DNA from: Emiliania huxleyi CCMP1516
Taxonomy: Eukaryota > Haptophyta > Isochrysidales > Noelaerhabdaceae
Direction: 5' to 3'
Assembly (NCBI RefSeq): GCF_000372725.1
Contig: NW_005201391.1
Coordinates: 333,736 to 394,472, forward strand
DNA length: 60,737 nt
Shown: positions 10,558 to 19,410 of the stretch, in pieces
How positions within the stretch are numbered: the stretch's first letter is position 1
Layout of the letters: every line of letters starts with the position of its first letter
Translations under genes and position numbers: made by a program
The notes under the pieces: model-generated
The model's database searches: none
Seen by the model: only the letters and a program-made list of their open reading frames with translations
What the model was told of the DNA's origin: nothing

Positions 10558-12964
10558 TCAGCGAGACGCGGCGGCGAGTACAGCGGCGACCGCCAGCGCG
10601 GCGGCGACGGCCCACCAAACCAGCCGCCCGCCCGCCGGCTGTGGCTTGGCCTGCCGCGACTCGACATATTCGATGTCGCTCACGTCGACGCCGAGCCGCT
10701 TGGCCACCTAGAGCAGGAGAGCAGCCATGGCGGGACAGACAGCTGGCAGGCGCGCCGAGCCGCTTGGCCACCTCGATGGCGGAAGTGACGCCGTTCTCGA
10801 GGAGCGGCATCGAGCAACGCACGTACGAGCCGACCTGGAAGAGGAGAAGGGTGTGAAGAAGCCAGCAGAGACAGGGGAGCAGCAGCGCGTGTGCGAGCCG
10901 ACCAGCCACAGCGAGCCGCGACCCTGGCAGCGCGCGAGCTTCCCCATCGCTCGCACCGCAGCTGGGTCGACGATTGGCCTGAAGTAAGCTGAGGATGTGA
11001 GAGTGTCTTGCCTGTGTGTCGGCGTGTCGCTCTCCAATGTGCGGCCGTCTCCCCGCCCTCGCGTCCATCCATACCGCGCCGGTGCCCCCCCCCCCCCCCC
11101 CTTGTCAACCTGTCTATCTATCATCTCCGCCTCTCGAACGCCACGTCCGCCTCGACCGCCTCCGGCCGCGGCTCCGTCACGGGGTTCCACGTCTGAAACA
11201 CGGGCGCAGAGAGGGACTGCCGCAGCTTCTCGTCGATCGCGTTCATCCAGACGGTCACCGAAGCGGCGCTCCCCGTCGGAGAGACGACGAGATTGAGGGG
11301 CGACCAGTCGCGCCGGCGGGCGGGCATGAGCGACGCGTCCGTGTGCAGCAGCACGCGGAACCTCTCGCAGCGGAACGACCCCAACGCGTCGTACACTTCG
11401 CGGTCCGCACCCTCGCTCGCCTCGGCCGCCGGCCGCAGCAGCCGGCGCGCGGCGCTCACTTGCGTGGCGACGACCACCTGCGGGGGCCAACCTAGGGTGA
11501 GCCCCCCTACCCCCCAACCCTCGCCCCCCCCCCCGTGGGGAATCTGGAATCTCGCGCGCCTCGTCAAACGCCTCGCGGTGCGACGTCGCTCCGTCGGCGC
11601 CTCCGCCGCTGCTCCACTCGACGTGTGGCCTGCCACCCCAGATGAACCCAGATGAGCCCAGATGAGCCGAGATGAGCCGAGATGAGCCGCCGCTCCACTC
11701 GACGTGCCTTCCGCCCGCTTGCGAGGGGCGCACCTCCCGCACGGTGGCGCCTAAATCAGCCGAGATTCGGCGAGAGTCGCGGCCGAGCGGAGAAGCGGTG
11801 GAAGCGTGGCGAGCGCCCGTCTCGGGGGCCCCGGCGCGAGAATCCAATCTCAGCTCCCTCCCGGCTCTCTCTCTCTCTCTCGATAGTAGGGCGGCGGGAC
11901 GGCGCCCGTCACGCGGCGCGCCACCGGCTGCGCCAGCTTCGCCACCGCCTCGCGGGTGCCCTCGTGCGCGCGGCACTGCGCGCCCGAGAGGCCGTACTTG
12001 CCTACAGGAAGGCTCGGGGAGGCCTCAGACCAGGCTCGCACCAGGTGCCGGCTCAGACGGCCGCGCGTGCCTGCAAAGTAGTCGACGATGAGTGCCGCCG
12101 GGTAGGTGCGGACAGACGCATAGCTGCAGGTGCAGACGACGGAGAGCATCGGGTAGAGCAGGTCCGGCCCAAAGGCCTGCGGGGCGTGCCGCGGACGCGT
12201 GTCGGGGGTGGGTGGGTGGGTGGGTGGGGGGGGGGGGGCTGTCGTGGACAGGCCCAGGCGCAGGTGGCAGAGGGTCCGAGGGCCTGCGCGTAGCCGTTTG
12301 CCGCTAGGAAGTCCTCGAGGCAGAGGTCGCCCATGCCTGGGAGGGCGACCTGGGAGGGGCAGCGGGACGGCGCGGCGCAGTCGGGAGGGGGCGGGGCGGG
12401 AGGCAGGAGGCGGGGAGTGAGGGGGGACATCGGGCGGGGGCGCGAAGAGCAGGGAGGGAGGAGCAGCGAGGGAGGAGCGGCCAGGGCTTGAGCAGCCGCC
12501 TGCGCCGGAGAGCTGCGGAGGAAGCGGCCAAACTGGTACGCGAGCCGGAGGTAGCGCGGGAGGCGCTGCGGCGCGAGGAGCAGCGTGGGCGAAGGGAGCG
12601 GCAGCGCGAGGCCGCGGACGAGCAGGTTGACATACCGAAAGTAGGCGCCTCCGCCGCGGCAGTCGTCGACGAGGCTGAACGAGTAGTCTGCCGTGCCGAA
12701 CGCGACGCCGATCGAGCGGTAAAGGCGGCAGAGGTTTGGGTAGTAGCTCTCGGAGAAGACACGCAGCGGAATGTCCATCCGCGCGTTGTGCGACGTCTTT
12801 GAGTGCGCATCCATGCCTAGCACCTCCTCGCGCTCGATGAGCGTCACGTGGTAGCGCCGCGAGAGAAGGTGCGCCGCGGTGAGGCCGGCGATGCCGGAGC
12901 CGATGACGGCGACGCGCTTCTGCGGCTCCGCATTAATTGGGTACGGGTCCGCGGGGCGTGGCAT
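10558..12964 (-). CDS. FAD-dependent amine oxidase-type oxidoreductase with C-terminal TM anchor
   Basis: Ten exons join into a 493-residue protein with total length divisible by three: 12964-12500, 12349-12284, 12176-12071, 12001-11906, 11750-11708, 11629-11560, 11477-11131, 10978-10903, 10834-10772, 10707-10558. The N-terminus has the dinucleotide-binding motif VAVIGSGIAGLTAAHLL followed by an acidic strand end (LIERE). Later blocks match flavin amine oxidases: VVVATQ, FRVLLHTD, VTVWMN, FQTWNPVTEP, then GSYVRCSMPLLENGVTSA, the FAD-contacting C-terminal motif. A Trp/Ala/Val-rich helix (last ~20 residues) suggests a membrane anchor. Seven introns use GC donors, two GT; three introns start with a clear copy of the next exon's start. 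Substrate unknown; related proteins act on carotenoid- or lipid-like and amine substrates. Confidence 0.85.
10708..10771 (-). other. 64-nt intron flanked by a perfect 21-bp direct repeat
   Basis: The 21-bp sequence at 10753-10773 (spanning the donor) is repeated at 10689-10709 (spanning the acceptor and following exon start). The offset of 64 equals the intron length. On the sense strand both copies read AGGTGGCCAAGCGG and onward. Confidence 0.85.
10835..10902 (-). other. 68-nt GT-AG intron whose start copies the next exon start
   Basis: The intron begins GTCGGCTCGCACACGCGC; the following exon begins GTCGGCTCGTACGTGCGT. About 18 of the first 22 positions agree. Confidence 0.8.
11630..11707 (-). 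other. 78-nt GC-AG intron with duplicated junction and decamer core
   Basis: GCTCCACTCGACGTG occurs at 11611-11625 (exon) and 11692-11706 (intron start). The intron core is a tandem array of a decamer related to GATGAGCCGA (about 11641-11690). Confidence 0.8.
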
Positions 12965-13236
12965 GAGGCCAGATGCTCGTGTCCTTGAGAGCAGTGCTGG
13001 GCGGAGTCGGCCGACTGATGAATCGAATTTCTTCTTTTCGGACGGTAAGGTTGAGCAAGGAACAGCAAGGAAACGCTTTACCTAGATTCAACGAATTCAA
13101 CACTCCCTCGCACTCCTACCCAACGAGGGCGCGAGATAGGATTTTCGCGTCAGTGGCGGCCAAGACAGAAACAGCGTGCTACTGTCTTGAGTGCTGGAGG
13201 CGCCCCTGATGCCACTGGACTCAATCCGAGCCGGCG

Positions 13237-13796
13237 GCGCCTTCGTCCGGGCCCACGGCCGGCACGCCGTCAAATTTTCTCGCCGATCCCGCGCGCTCGG
13301 CCGCCACCGCGGCGCCTCCGAGAGCGCCGTTTCGACACGCTGCAGCCGCGGGCCGCGGCACCTCGACACACCGCCTCTCGCGCCGCCTTGAGGTGCTCCG
13401 ATCGTGCACGCGGGTCGGCTCGGCACGGTGCGTGCAAATTATTGCATGTATTCGCACTCGCTGCGCCACGTATCTGCCTCTGACGGCCCGATACGCCTCC
13501 TGAAGCGCCACCGGTCCACACACGCGGGGCTGCGCGACTCTCTCGCGGCCCACCGCCCTCCCACACGCCGTTCGACCTCCACACAGGCGCTCGCTCGAGC
13601 CTCGCCGTCCGGGCGGTCCTGCGCGTCCAGATCTTGGCGACCATGACCCGCCACGCGCCAGCTCTGCACCTCTCCCGCGCGCGCCCGGCTGCTGGCATGG
13701 CGTGGCGGGCGAGGCTGGCGCGCTGCGACCGGTGGAGCGCCGCGCGGGCAGCGCACCAGCCTCGCACGCACCTCTCCACTGCGCCGCGTGCGCCGC
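13237..13796 (+). repeat. inverted repeat, left arm
   Basis: Outer end CCTTCGTCCGGGCCC; inner end CCACTGCGCCGCGTGCGCCG. Pairs with 14386-14943. Confidence 0.88.
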
Positions 13797-14385
13797 TGGC
13801 AGTGTGCTGCGAGGCTCAACATGTGGTCACAGGGTAGTCACGGTGTGGCTTGTGGTGGCTTGTGTGTGCTGATCGCTGGCTCAACACACCCCAGGTCGAG
13901 ATCGCGTGTTGAGACTGTGACGAGAGGCGACGCGCCGCGACCCGCGTCACATGGACATGGATACGGACAATCTCGGGCTCCCGGTCCGCCCCGCGTCGGA
14001 GGTCGCTGTGAATGTGTTTCTTTTTTCGTCTTCTCACAAAACGCGAGCGCACGTGTCCACGTTTCCGAAGAACAGGCGCACGCGGCGCGCAATGCCAGTC
14101 ACGGGACTGCCCCCCCCCGCCCGGTGCAGGGGGTGAGCCCCCGCTGGGCAGCCTCACCGCACTGCCCCCCCCCCCCCCCAGTGTGACGACGTTTTTTGGG
14201 TGTGAAGTCTGCGGTCGTCCCTTCGCCTTGCGCACTACCGCTCGTCCGCCATCGAGCCTTGGCTCGAGGAGCGCTGCTTCCGCACACACACACACTACGC
14301 TGCCGCCGCACCAAGAGCCTCGCTCAGACCGCGAGCTATGTGTGAACTCACCCGTCAAGGCCGCTGACTGCGTCTTAACGCAACT

Positions 14386-14943
14386 CGGCGCACGCGGCGC
14401 AGTGGAGAGGTGCGTGCGAGGCTGGTGCGCTGCCCGCGCGGCGCTCCACCGGTCGCAGCGCGCCAGCCTCGCCCGCCACGCCATGCCAGCAGCCGGGCGC
14501 GCGCGGGAGAGGTGCAGAGCTGGCGCGTGGCGGGTCATGGTCGCCGAGATCTGGACGCGCAGGACCGCCCGGACGGCGAGGCTCGAGCGAGCGCCTGTGT
14601 GGAGGTCGAACGGCGTGTGGGAGGGCGGTGGGCCGCGAGAGAGTCGCGCAGCCCCGCGTGTGTGGACCTGTGGCGCTTCGGGAGGCGTATCGGGCCGTCA
14701 GAGGCAGATACGTGGCGCAGCGAGTGCGAATACATGCGATAATTCGCACGCACCGTGCCGAGCCGACCCGCGTGCACGATCGGAGCACCTCGAGGCGGCG
14801 CGAGAGGCGGTGTGACGAGGTGCCGCGGCCCGCGGCTGCAGCGTGTCGAAACGGCGCTCTCGAAGGCGCCGCGGTGGCGGCCGAGCGCGCGGGATCGGCG
14901 AGAAAATTTGACGGCGTGCCGGCCGTGGGCCCGGACGAAGGTC
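14386..14943 (-). repeat. inverted repeat, right arm
   Basis: Inner end CGGCGCACGCGGCGCAGTGG; outer end GGGCCCGGACGAAGG. Reverse complement of 13237-13796 with few differences, so the arms were recently made or are kept alike by gene conversion. Confidence 0.88.
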
Positions 14944-15197
14944 CTGGCTCGAAAACGCGAGCAGAGGCCGCCGTGTGGGGCCACGGCGAGCCTCGGCGAG
15001 AAAGGTTCGCACCCTATCTCACGCCATCGGTTGGGTAGTCGCACAATTCGAGCGCCCTCTCTCGCACGAAACCGGTACGGGACTGAGGAGAGAACGCCGT
15101 AGGGCCAAATCCAACATCGAAATAAAAAAGAAAATCGCGGCCGGACGGGCGACCGACCATAGCACCTTGCTGCGCTAAGGGCGCACGCCGACGCCCA

Positions 15198-17324
15198 ATG
15201 CCGGCCGAGTCGAGTTCGGCCGCGCTCGAGGGCGCGGACGAGGAGGCCGGCGGAGGACGCCAGGCTCCGCTCGCGCGCGTCACCCGCGCCAGCACCGAGG
15301 GCAACACGCCCGGCTCTCCTCGGGTCGGCGCCATCCGAGCGGCGATCCGGTACTCCATGGCCAGGGCCTCTCGGCTCTCGCGCCGTGGCCCGCGCATGGC
15401 GACGATGCTCGTTGGCGACGACACGACTGAGCTCGCCTTCATCAATTGCTCCTACACCATCCAGGTCACTAAGGCGGGGAAGCCGCTCCCGCCGCTCGCA
15501 AAGCTGCGTGGGATTGAGAGGAAGGAGCGGAAGCTGGTGGACAACGTGTCTGCGAATGTGCCAGGCGGACGGGTGCTCGCCGTGATGGGGCCGTCGGGCG
15601 CGGGCAAGACCACCATGCTCAACATGCTCACCCTGCTCACCGGCAAGGGCAACGCCACGGGATACCTGACGCTCAACGGCCACCCGCTCACTCCGGCGCT
15701 CTACGCGCAGCACTGCGCGTACGTGACGCAGCAGGACCTCCTCTGGACCTTCCTCACGTGCCGCGAGCACCTGCGCATGGCCATCGACCTGTACCGCCCC
15801 TCGCTCTCCGCCAAGGAGCGCGAGACCGCGATCGACGACCTGCTCGACTCGACCGGTCTGATGAGCTGCCAGCACACCAAGGCGGGCAACATGTTCTTCC
15901 GCGGGCTGTCGGGCGGGCAGAAGCGGCGCCTGTCGCTCGCGATCGCGCTGGCGAAGCGGCCGTCCGTCATCTTCCTCGACGAGCCCACCTCGGGCCTCGA
16001 CTCGGCCGCCTCCGCCAAGATCATGTCCTTCCTCAAGGTGATTGCGCAGCGCACCAAGATCGCCATCGTGTGCACGATCCACCAGCCGTCCGCGTCGGTC
16101 TTCGAGGGCTTCGACGACACGCTGATCCTGTCGGGCGGCCACATCGCCTACTTTGGCCCCGCGGCGCAGCTGGCGCAGCACCTGAAGGGCGTGGGCCGGG
16201 AGCTTCCCGCCAACGCCAACCCGGCCGAGTACGCGCTCGACGTCGTCAACGCGGACTTCACGTCCAAGGCGTCGGTGCTCGAGGTGCTCGACGCGTGGCC
16301 GAAGCACGCGCCCCCGGTCTTCCTGCGCGAGCCGCAGCAGCTCGGCGAGCGCGGCGCCGTGTCCGGCTTCGTGGGGCAGGTGCTGCTGCTGTTCAAGCGG
16401 CACGCGGTCCTGACAGTGCGAGAGCCGATGCTGTACACGGCGAGGATGGTGGTCATCTTTGCGGTGACCGTCTTCTTCTGCGTCGTCTACCTCGAGTCGC
16501 GCCAGCTCACGCAGGTGCAGATCATGCAAAAGGCCTTCTACGTCTTTTGGTTCGTCTGCGTGCCGGTGGCCTTCCCCGTCATCGCCGTCTACGCGCTCAA
16601 CGCCGAGTTTGTGACGGTGAAGAAGGAGGTCAAGGACGGCATGTACGGCCCGATGGCGTACGCGCTCGCAAACGGCCTGCTGCAGCTGCCGATGATGTTC
16701 GCCTTTGGGCTCTGCGCGATGCTGCCCACCTACCTCATCCTCGGCTGGCCGTGGCACACCTTCCTGACGACGCTCGCCCTCTTCTCCGCGCACTGCTGGG
16801 CGTTTGAGTGCATCGCGCAGTTCTTCTCGCTGAGCGCCAACCCGCTGGTCGGGATGCTCAAGTACCTCAACGTCTGGTTCATCTCGGCTCTCTTCTCGGG
16901 CCTCGTCTTCCGCGGCCGCGACGTCATCTGGCCGCTCCGCCTCCTCTACTACTGCCTGCCGATGAAGTGGTTCTTCGGCGCCACCGCGTACTCGATCATG
17001 GCCTCGTCGCCGCCCTACGAGGGGACGCTAGCCTGCAACAGCACCGGCGCCGGCGCCGTCTCCTACTGCCCGGACGAGGGCTTCTACTGCCCCTCGACCG
17101 AAGAGGACCCCTTCGGCCTCTCCTGCTATGGCGAGACGGGGCCGCAGATCCTCGACTCGCTCTCCAAGACCTACGACGCGATCTCGAGCGAGAACACCGT
17201 CCTTACCGACCTGATCGCCATCCTCGCCATCGGCGTCTTCTTCAAGGTCAACTACTGCGTCTACCTGTACGCGAGCTGCACGGCGGGCAGGATGCCGAAC
17301 CCGCCCCGCCAAATCAAGATTTGA
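15198..17324 (+). CDS. ABCG-type half ABC transporter
   Basis: Intronless 708-residue protein. The nucleotide-binding domain comes first, as in the ABCG (White/WBC) family: Walker A GPSGAGKT (131-138), signature LSGGQKRR (237-244), Walker B VIFLDEPTSGLD (257-268) and H-loop TIHQPSAS. The C-terminal half holds about six hydrophobic helices (roughly 395-690), including an ABC2-type segment and a Cys-containing extracellular loop before the last helix. Half-transporters dimerise to export lipids, sterols or xenobiotics. The start is the first in-frame ATG; the N-terminal ~70 residues are not conserved, so the true start could be the later Met near residue 67. All catalytic motifs are intact. Confidence 0.93.
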   Translation: MPAESSSAALEGADEEAGGGRQAPLARVTRASTEGNTPGSPRVGAIRAAIRYSMARASRLSRRGPRMATMLVGDDTTELAFINCSYTIQVTKAGKPLPPLAKLRGIERKERKLVDNVSANVPGGRVLAVMGPSGAGKTTMLNMLTLLTGKGNATGYLTLNGHPLTPALYAQHCAYVTQQDLLWTFLTCREHLRMAIDLYRPSLSAKERETAIDDLLDSTGLMSCQHTKAGNMFFRGLSGGQKRRLSLAIALAKRPSVIFLDEPTSGLDSAASAKIMSFLKVIAQRTKIAIVCTIHQPSASVFEGFDDTLILSGGHIAYFGPAAQLAQHLKGVGRELPANANPAEYALDVVNADFTSKASVLEVLDAWPKHAPPVFLREPQQLGERGAVSGFVGQVLLLFKRHAVLTVREPMLYTARMVVIFAVTVFFCVVYLESRQLTQVQIMQKAFYVFWFVCVPVAFPVIAVYALNAEFVTVKKEVKDGMYGPMAYALANGLLQLPMMFAFGLCAMLPTYLILGWPWHTFLTTLALFSAHCWAFECIAQFFSLSANPLVGMLKYLNVWFISALFSGLVFRGRDVIWPLRLLYYCLPMKWFFGATAYSIMASSPPYEGTLACNSTGAGAVSYCPDEGFYCPSTEEDPFGLSCYGETGPQILDSLSKTYDAISSENTVLTDLIAILAIGVFFKVNYCVYLYASCTAGRMPNPPRQIKI

Positions 17325-17649
17325 GACGCGGCGCGTCATGCAGCAGCACACCTCCATGCGGCGGCGCGCGGCGCTCGCTACCCCGATGCGCCTACCCTCT
17401 GTCACTCGCCGCCGCCGCCCCTCCCTCGCCCCGTCGATATACATACGCCCAGCAATGTCCATAAGCGCTCCTTTAATTGTTGGGTGAGGCCTCGCAATCG
17501 CCCGACGTCGTGCTTCTCGTCTCTTGTGCCACACAAAGACGCTGTGTCGTGACCGTGAGTTTATTAGGTAAGTCTTGCTCTGTATTTTCCGGCCCTCGTG
17601 GTCGGCAGTTGAAGGGCGACGCTCAGAACTGGTTGGGCTGGGTAGTAGT
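17325..17649. other. intergenic 3' region of the ABCG gene
   Basis: No supported gene; ends where the CTAAG hairpin array starts. Confidence 0.45.
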
Positions 17650-17775
17650 CTAAGTTCTGAGCCTGGAGGCCTAACGGGTCTAAGTGTGGCTAGCCACGCT
17701 GGAGTGCTTGCGCGGTCTAAGATCAGCGGGAGCCTCTTACATCGGCTAAGTCGGCCGTGGACGGCCTGGGGCCAA
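17650..17775 (+). repeat. CTAAG-hairpin array 1
   Basis: CTAAG occurs at 17650, 17680, 17717 and 17746 (spacing 30, 37, 29). Each spacer carries its own short palindrome, for example GTGGCTAGCCAC and GGCCGTGGACGGCC. Confidence 0.65.
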
Positions 17776-17789
17776 GAGGCTCCCACCGT

Positions 17790-18200
17790 GATCAACGTAC
17801 AAACGATACGGCGCAACCCCCAAATTTTCTTCGCCTGCGGCGGGCGATCGATCCTTCTCATGCTCAGCAATCGCCGCCTCAGCATCCTCCTCTTCCGATT
17901 CTCGTTGCTGCTTCTTGAGCGCAATCTTCGGCGACTTCTTCGCCAAACAGTTCTCACAAATAGCCTCAAGCTCAAACAAACGCATGTCAGAGAAGCCTGT
18001 GTATGCTGGTCCTCTTTGAACGATCCGCGCGTGAGGTAGCATAGGGCCTTGTTGACAGCAGCCAGCTTGTTGCGCTGCTTCGTTGCGATGAGCTGATATT
18101 GGGATCGCAGAAGTGCATGCCAAGCACCGCCACGATCTTGAAGCAGAACACATCGCAACCGCATCGTCCGCACTGCCATCGGCATGCCGCGCCCGCCGCT
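17790..18200 (-). pseudogene. coding-like remnant between two hairpin arrays
   Basis: On the minus strand, frame pieces look protein-like: CDVFCFKIVAVLGMHFCDPN near 18120, then NKLAAVNKALCYLTRGSFKE and MRLFELEAICENCLAKKSPK with a Lys/Glu-rich tail, but they lie in different frames and no start or end is clear. I recognise no family. Its position between two CTAAG-hairpin arrays suggests the interior of an old mobile element. Confidence 0.35.
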
Positions 18201-18420
18201 TCGCCGCAGCCGCCTTAAGGCACGCATAGCGGCAGCATATGGTACGTTGCGCGTACTTGAGCAGGCGTTGCGCGCCGCAAGTAGCGCACTGGCCCTGGGC
18301 GAAGGCGATATGGCGTCGTGCGCGGCAAACGTTGGTCGGGACGCGTCCAGGTATTTTTCGGGTAAACCTGAAAGCTTTTCAGGTATATCTTGGTTTTACC
18401 CGGAGTTGGCCTTATGTCGT

Positions 18421-18536
18421 CTAAGTTCATGGCCCCCGACCATGGGGGTCTAAGTCCGAGCCCGGCTCCGTGCGGGGGCTAAGTTGAGCGCTCGCTCGCT
18501 GCAGAGGCTAAGTGTAGAGCGACCCTCTAGCCCTAC
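18421..18536 (+). repeat. CTAAG-hairpin array 2, exact 29-bp period
   Basis: CTAAGT at 18421, 18450, 18479 and 18508, spaced by exactly 29 bp. Each spacer is different in sequence but palindromic (CATGG..CCATG, GAGCCCGGCTC, GAGCGCTC, TAGAG..CTCTA). Additional isolated copies at 18652, 18805 and 18859. Confidence 0.75.
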
Positions 18537-18899
18537 TACCCAACCATTCGCTCAGACCCTCTCGCCGGGCCTTCGTCACCGATCGATCACAACCGCCCCA
18601 CCGGCACGCCACACAATCTCAGAGGACATGAAACGCCCCCTCTACTCGGAGCTAAGTGCCTCGCCGTCCTCGCAGGAGTCGCTTACGCGGCTCCCGTGGC
18701 GTACCTGTGTTAGATCTAGTGCCAGTGCGCGCCAGTCCTGTGCGCCCGCGCACTTGGAGCACTTGGAGAGTGCAGTCATTAACCTCACATCCAGGGCCGG
18801 GGAGCTAAGAAGCGCACCCAGCGGGCCGGATGATCGGCATCGGGCTACGGGCAAACCCCTAAGGAGGGGGGTGCGCGTTCGCAGGGAAAGGGCCTTAAA

Positions 18900-19410
18900 A
18901 TAAACACGGGTCTCCGAGGAAAGAAAAGAAAGAAAACAGACAACTCAAGGGATTTCGGGGGGCAAACCCCGCCCGCCCCCTAGCGCCCCAGGTAAGGCCC
19001 AGGTGTGGCCTAGGGCATCAGAAGGGACCAAGAGGAGTCCAGTCTGAGCCATAGAGCCCATGTCTTTGCCCCCGAAGGTCGCGTTCAAATGCCCGGAACG
19101 GACGTTACAGTGGTGTCCGGCCGGCGCGATCACCGAGCTGTGACGCTCAGGGAAGCCCGATGAGGTGCTGGTTTCTTTGCCCAGGGCTGGCCTTCCCCCC
19201 AGGCTGGATCAGCTGAGCAAGGTTTGGGGAGAATCCTATAGAAGGATCTTCAGATATTTTGACGGATGACCGAAAATGGGCAAAAACGGGGTGATTAAAA
19301 TAAAACAACGAGTCACTTTTGACACACGGGTCTCGCTCCGACACACTTGAATCTACACACGCGACGCAGCTCGACTCTAATCTCGTCTCTGTGCCGCAAC
19401 TGCTCCGCCG
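18900..19410. other. intergenic, no gene recognised
   Basis: Follows the hairpin arrays and precedes the 3' end of the acyltransferase gene. Contains short inverted words (for example GGAAGCCCG, CAGGGCTGGCC) but no supported feature. Confidence 0.4.

Larger units (their letters stand above)
13237..14943. mobile_element. foldback-type element: ~560-bp inverted repeat arms with ~590-bp centre
   Basis: Left arm 13237-13796 and right arm 14386-14943 are near-identical in opposite orientation; spacer 13797-14385. The arms contain no supported protein; the long open frames in them occur in both orientations and look like GC-rich shadows. The structure fits a foldback transposon or a long-TIR non-autonomous element. 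Sequence just outside the right arm (CGAAAACGCGAG and a GCCGTGGCCCC-type block in reverse) resembles 21826-21870, linking it to another dispersed fragment. No clear target-site duplication was found. Confidence 0.8.

Noticed and set aside
14535..16793. 752-residue minus-strand open frame across ABCG and the inverted repeat
   Set aside because: Antisense to a clear ABC transporter; repetitive Arg/His/Glu composition typical of GC-rich shadow frames.
18421..18536. CRISPR array
   Set aside because: Repeat word only CTAAGT; spacers are palindromic; host is eukaryotic.
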